A stretch of 36,065 nucleotides of DNA from an uncultured Lactobacillus sp. (GTDB lineage: Bacteria > Bacillota > Bacilli > Lactobacillales > Lactobacillaceae): contig NZ_CALYQV010000019.1 of assembly GCF_945290125.1 (NCBI RefSeq), positions 1-36,065 on the forward strand, given 5' to 3'. Position numbers and translations under genes: made by a program. The notes under the pieces were generated by a model that worked only from the letters and a program-made list of their open reading frames with translations, made no database searches and had not been told where the DNA came from. Of this stretch, positions 32,837 through 36,065 are shown in pieces (position 1 is the first letter of the stretch; each line of letters starts with the position of its first letter).

Positions 32837-33754
32837 ATGAAAAAGAATAATTTAATATATGGTACTGCAATTCTGGCACTCTCTACACTTTTATTAAGTG
32901 CTTGTTCAACCACAGCTAAGAAAAGTTCTTCAAGCGATTCTAAGCCAAAGGTAAGCAAAGTTGAGAAAAAGAAAGCTCCTAAGCAGATTGCCGGTGGCAA
33001 ACTGCAAGACGGTGTTTACAAACTAGTAGAAGACAACTATTTCAACGGTTACCGTGTTAAAGTATCTATGACCGTTAAAGATGGTAAAGTTACAGATACC
33101 AGTTATGACAATGTAGACAAGAACGGCAAGTCCAAGGCAAAGGATACTAAATACGAATCACAAATGAAGAAGTATTCTCAAGCAAAGATTGGCCCTAAAG
33201 AATACATCTCGCAACTACAAAAATCATTTGCCGCAAGCGGTGCTAATTCGAGTGCTATTCAAGTTGTTTCTGGAGCCACCAGTTCCAGCACCACTTTAAA
33301 GAATTATGTCAACCAGCTGACTCAGGCTGCACAAAAAGGTGATACAGCTACCATTCACATCAATAACAATAAGAAGATGAAAGATGGTACGTATAAACTG
33401 GCTGAAAAGAACTATAGTCACGGTTATCGCCAAGTTTTAACTATGGTAGTTAAAAACGGTAAAATCAGTGACTTTACTTACGACCAAGTTAACAACAAGG
33501 GCGTTTCCAAGACCAAAAATGCTTCTTATGAAAAGCAAATGAAGAAGGTTAACAAGATTGGCCCTAAAGAATACATTCCAAAATTACAAAAGGAATTCAT
33601 CAAAGCTAAGGGCAACACCGAAAAAGTACAAGCTGTTTCCGGAGCAACGGAGTCTTCCTACTCATTTATTGCTTATGCTGAACAGCTAATTAATGCCGCT
33701 CAAAAAGGTAAAAGCGGAACTATCAAGGTTGACAATATTGTTTACCAGGAATAA
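32837..33754 (+). CDS. pplA: FMN-binding lipoprotein PplA with two flavinylation sites
   Basis: A 305-residue lipoprotein. The lipobox is LLSAC (C23), followed by a Ser/Lys-rich tether. Two tandem FMN-binding domains (about residues 55-165 and 180-297) each start DG-x-YKL and end in a flavinylation motif: VSGATSS (T148) and VSGATES (T271). These threonines would carry FMN through a phosphodiester bond added by FmnB. Surface PplA hands electrons to extracellular acceptors in the Listeria system. GAGGGAG precedes the ATG. In Listeria the signal peptide also yields a small peptide pheromone; whether that applies here is unknown. Confidence 0.93.
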   Translation: MKKNNLIYGTAILALSTLLLSACSTTAKKSSSSDSKPKVSKVEKKKAPKQIAGGKLQDGVYKLVEDNYFNGYRVKVSMTVKDGKVTDTSYDNVDKNGKSKAKDTKYESQMKKYSQAKIGPKEYISQLQKSFAASGANSSAIQVVSGATSSSTTLKNYVNQLTQAAQKGDTATIHINNNKKMKDGTYKLAEKNYSHGYRQVLTMVVKNGKISDFTYDQVNNKGVSKTKNASYEKQMKKVNKIGPKEYIPKLQKEFIKAKGNTEKVQAVSGATESSYSFIAYAEQLINAAQKGKSGTIKVDNIVYQE

Positions 33755-33774
33755 AAATATAATTAGTTAATCAC

Positions 33775-33806
33775 AAAAAGAGTGACATTTAGCCGCTCTT
33801 TTTTAT
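33775..33806 (+). terminator. Internal terminator between pplA and fmnB
   Basis: AAAAAGAGTG (33775-33784) pairs with CGCTCTTTTT (33794-33803) with one G-U pair, followed by a T-rich tract. It lies within an operon: no promoter is clear for fmnB, so partial readthrough is likely. Confidence 0.65.
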
Positions 33807-33823
33807 TAGGAGAAATAAGTTAT

Positions 33824-34909
33824 ATGAAGAAGCAAACAAACAAGTTTTTGCTGATATTTTTGGCACTGCTGGCAAGCTTCAGCCTGACAGCTTGCTCAAC
33901 TCAAAGTAAAGACACAACGCCGGCCAAAACCGCTGTTACCACTACCCCCACTTCAGATACTCAATTTTTAATGGGAACCGTTTGTACTATTAAGATTTAC
34001 AATAAACACCAGCAAAAAGCATTAAAAGCAGCTTTCAAGCGCATTAAGCAGCTAGCCACTGAAACTACTGTTAATCAAAAAGGCAGTGAAATAGACAAAA
34101 TTAATAAATACGCTGGCATTAGGCCTGTAAAGGTTACCCCAACCATTTACCGTATGTGTAAAGATGCTTACCACTATAGTAAAATTTCTGCTGGTACGTT
34201 CGACTTAACAATCGGACCAATTACCAGTTTATGGCGGATAGGCTTTCCTGATGCCCATAAACCTAAAGCAAGCACAATCAAAAAACGGCTACCACTAATT
34301 AATTATCATAATGTAGTTTTTAATGATCAGAAACAAACTGTTTTTCTTAAGAAAAAGAACATGATGCTTGATTTAGGCGGTATGGCCAAAGGATTTATTT
34401 CTGATGAGGTCATGAAAGTATTGCAAAAAAACGGCGTGACCAGTGCAATTATTGACTTAGGTGGCAATGTTTACGTTCTGGGTAATTCTCCTACAAATAA
34501 CAGTAACTGGACGGTGGGAATTCAGGATCCGAGCGCTGCGCGTGGTGATGCTATCGGCTCTTTACCACAAAAAAATGCAACTGCAGTAACATCGGGAATT
34601 TATGAACGATATCTCAAAGTTGGTAATAAAGTTTATAGTCACTTAATGGATCCTCAAACAGGTTATCCTTGTCAAAACAACTTGTTAAGTGTCACAATTA
34701 TTGCCAAGCGATCAACCACTGGCGATGGCCTTTCAACTGCTGTATTTAATCGCGGCTTGAAAAAAGGCTACGACTATGTGGAGCATAAGCCTGGTGTAGA
34801 AGCAATATTTATCACCAAAAAGAAAAGAATATATATTACTTCCGGCTTGAAAAATAAATTCAAATTGTTTTCAGGTAATGGTTACCGACTTGCAAAGCTT
34901 AAAAACTAG
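33824..34909 (+). CDS. fmnB: FAD:protein FMN transferase FmnB (ApbE family lipoprotein)
   Basis: A 361-residue ApbE-family enzyme and lipoprotein (lipobox SLTAC, C24). It cuts FAD and transfers FMN to threonine in SGAT motifs of exported proteins. Family blocks are FLMGTVCTIKIYN, GTFDLTIGP, MLDLGGMAKGFISDEV, AIIDLGGNVYVLG, YSHLMDPQTGYP and TGDGLSTAVF, whose Asp and Thr bind the metal. The ATG at 33824 follows AGGAG; an upstream frame to 33782 falls inside the terminator. Its neighbour PplA, with two SGAT sites, is the clear substrate. Confidence 0.94.
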   Translation: MKKQTNKFLLIFLALLASFSLTACSTQSKDTTPAKTAVTTTPTSDTQFLMGTVCTIKIYNKHQQKALKAAFKRIKQLATETTVNQKGSEIDKINKYAGIRPVKVTPTIYRMCKDAYHYSKISAGTFDLTIGPITSLWRIGFPDAHKPKASTIKKRLPLINYHNVVFNDQKQTVFLKKKNMMLDLGGMAKGFISDEVMKVLQKNGVTSAIIDLGGNVYVLGNSPTNNSNWTVGIQDPSAARGDAIGSLPQKNATAVTSGIYERYLKVGNKVYSHLMDPQTGYPCQNNLLSVTIIAKRSTTGDGLSTAVFNRGLKKGYDYVEHKPGVEAIFITKKKRIYITSGLKNKFKLFSGNGYRLAKLKN

Positions 34910-34954
34910 TAATTAATTTTTCTCTGTTAAATGATGTTCTGAAAGGAAAATTCA

Positions 34955-35968
34955 ATGGAAGCTAAAACGAAGTACAGTCATTTCACAATAACTGATTTTT
35001 TTGAACTGGTGCGGCTTAATACCAAATTAAACAGTTTAATGCCGTATTTATTAGGAATACTGTTTGCTTATTTTTATTTTCATACTTTTAGTTGGCAGAA
35101 TTCTTTAATATATTTAATTGCTCAAGGAGCAATCGCTTTATTTGTGACTGGCTTTAACAATGTCCAAGATTATCGCTTAGCCAAAAGCCGGGACTATCAA
35201 AAAGAACACAATTTAATTGGTAAGCGTAATTTATCACCAGCAACTGCAATGGCGGTTATGCTTAGCCTGCTTTTAATGGCGGCGGTCTTAGGCATTTGGC
35301 TAACTGTCCGAACTAATCTCTTTATTTTACTAATCGGTGCCCCCGGACTTTTTGTCGCCGTATTTTACACATATGGTCCGATTCCTTTTTCAAGAGTACC
35401 ATTAGGAGAAATTCTTGCCGGTTTATTCGAAGGACTGGGAATTATGTTCTTAGCCGTTTACATCAATTCACCAGTAACCCAATTAGCCTATTTAAACTTT
35501 GACTGGCCTCACTTTATAATTGGAGGTAACTTGGCCAATCTGTTATTAATTTTTTGGGTAGCTTTACCACAAGCTTTCTTTAACGCAGCAACGATGCTGG
35601 CGGACAATACCTGCGATTTGAAGGAGGACTTGGCTAATGGCCGTCACACCCTACCTTCATACATTGGAGTTCAGAATTCCTTAAACTTATTTAGCTTTTT
35701 AACCTTGGCTCCATTTGCAATAGTCGCTATCAGCGTCATATTTCGCTTTTTACCCATTTGGCAACTATTAATTTTTGTAACTTTACCTAAGTTATACAAA
35801 AACGTGCAGGCATTCAGACAAAAGCAGACCAAGGATATGGCTTTTTGGGTTGACGAAGATAATATCAAGCACAGAGTACCCACAACTTTTGACTTGGCTC
35901 CGCAAAATTTGTTTTGGTTTCAGTTAATGCAAGTCTTTGGGCTGATTTTGGGCATTATCTTTCATTAA
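34955..35968 (+). CDS. dmkA: UbiA-family prenyltransferase (DmkA of the FLEET locus)
   Basis: A 337-residue membrane prenyltransferase with about eight hydrophobic segments. The first Asp motif is NNVQDYRLAKSRD and the second DNTCDLKED; both are cytosolic loops that bind Mg and the prenyl diphosphate. It resembles MenA and would attach the DmkB product to 1,4-dihydroxy-2-naphthoate to give demethylmenaquinone. GAAAGG precedes the ATG. It is the last gene of the pplA arm. Because no naphthoate synthesis genes are in the window, the ring precursor may come from outside the cell or from other loci. Confidence 0.9.
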   Translation: MEAKTKYSHFTITDFFELVRLNTKLNSLMPYLLGILFAYFYFHTFSWQNSLIYLIAQGAIALFVTGFNNVQDYRLAKSRDYQKEHNLIGKRNLSPATAMAVMLSLLLMAAVLGIWLTVRTNLFILLIGAPGLFVAVFYTYGPIPFSRVPLGEILAGLFEGLGIMFLAVYINSPVTQLAYLNFDWPHFIIGGNLANLLLIFWVALPQAFFNAATMLADNTCDLKEDLANGRHTLPSYIGVQNSLNLFSFLTLAPFAIVAISVIFRFLPIWQLLIFVTLPKLYKNVQAFRQKQTKDMAFWVDEDNIKHRVPTTFDLAPQNLFWFQLMQVFGLILGIIFH

Positions 35969-35979
35969 ATAAACACAAT

Positions 35980-35996
35980 AAAAAGCACGCTCATGA
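35980..35996 (+). other. Orphan half of a terminator next to the IS end
   Basis: AAAAAGCACGCTCATGA looks like the left arm of an intrinsic terminator after dmkA, but no matching right arm follows before the IS sequence begins at 35999. The missing half should lie beyond the other end of the IS. Confidence 0.4.
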
Positions 35997-35998
35997 TA

Positions 35999-36065
35999 TG
36001 ACCCCCAAAATTAGGACAAATTTGGGGGTCATCTTTATGTCTAAATTATCTAAACAAGATAAAAT
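35999..36065 (+). mobile_element. Left end of an insertion sequence (probably IS3 family), cut by the window end
   Basis: The end starts TGACCCCCAAAATTAGGACA, a terminal repeat with the TG start usual for IS3-type elements in lactobacilli. Within it ATGACCCCCAAA (35998-36009) pairs with TTTGGGGGTCAT (36021-36032), a 12-bp stem that would stop transcription from outside entering the transposase gene. The right end and target duplication are outside the window. Confidence 0.7.
36037..36065 (+). CDS. Transposase OrfA, N-terminal fragment (incomplete at window end)
   Basis: Only nine full codons are visible, MSKLSKQDK. This start resembles IS3-family OrfA helix-turn-helix proteins of lactobacilli. 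GGGGGT, part of the IS end, lies just upstream and can act as ribosome binding site. Too short for certainty. Confidence 0.55.

Overview
The window is low-GC DNA from a lactic acid bacterium, most likely a Lactobacillus of the delbrueckii/acidophilus/helveticus group. The reasons are strong AT bias, GGAGG-type ribosome binding sites, secreted proteins with a 'VYA-KK' type leader cleavage region, many sugar PTS genes, a second-type EF-P paralogue, and an IS end typical of these bacteria. I saw no rRNA, tRNA, CRISPR array or prophage.

Layout. (1) 1-3071: end of a frameshifted sensor kinase, a LuxR-type response regulator and a membrane-anchored sugar-type solute-binding protein, all overlapping. 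(2) 3152-4340: small membrane or cationic proteins of unknown role. (3) 4580-9197: an operon of a tyrosine-type phosphatase and mannose-family PTS EIIA, B, C and D, divergent from an RpiR-type regulator, with two near-identical palindromes between them. (4) 9267-17842: housekeeping and singletons: EF-P (preceded by a possible Pro-Pro leader ORF), an ornithine cyclodeaminase-family enzyme, CoaA, a frameshifted SGNH esterase, a GNAT protein, HelD, a secreted matrixin-like protease, a histidine phosphatase and a methyltransferase. (5) 17897-21622: a beta-glucoside module (6-phospho-beta-glycosidase, cellobiose-type EIIC, GntR regulator) with a promoter, a cre-like site and an inverted repeat. (6) 21708-28128: a branched-chain amino acid ABC importer (livJ-H-M-G-F) plus a second livJ. 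Each livJ has its own upstream 29-codon leader peptide and a mutually exclusive RNA fold ending in a terminator. (7) 28727-35968: a flavin-based extracellular electron transfer (FLEET) locus. (8) 35999-36065: the left end of an IS element.

How the genes fit together. The FLEET locus has two divergent arms. One arm (ndh2, then eetA-eetB-dmkB) supplies a membrane NADH dehydrogenase, the EetAB membrane pair and a polyprenyl diphosphate synthase. The other (pplA-fmnB-dmkA) supplies a lipoprotein with two flavinylation motifs, the enzyme that attaches FMN to it, and a prenyltransferase for demethylmenaquinone. Together they would carry electrons from NADH through a quinone to FMN on the cell surface. 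No quinone ring synthesis gene and no FmnA-type flavin transporter lie in the window.

The strongest regulatory observations are the twin branched-chain amino acid attenuators, supported by comparison of the two copies, and the possible EF-P autoregulatory leader, which is more speculative. Two genes (sensor kinase and SGNH esterase) each lack a single A in a short A-run; this may be real decay or an assembly error.
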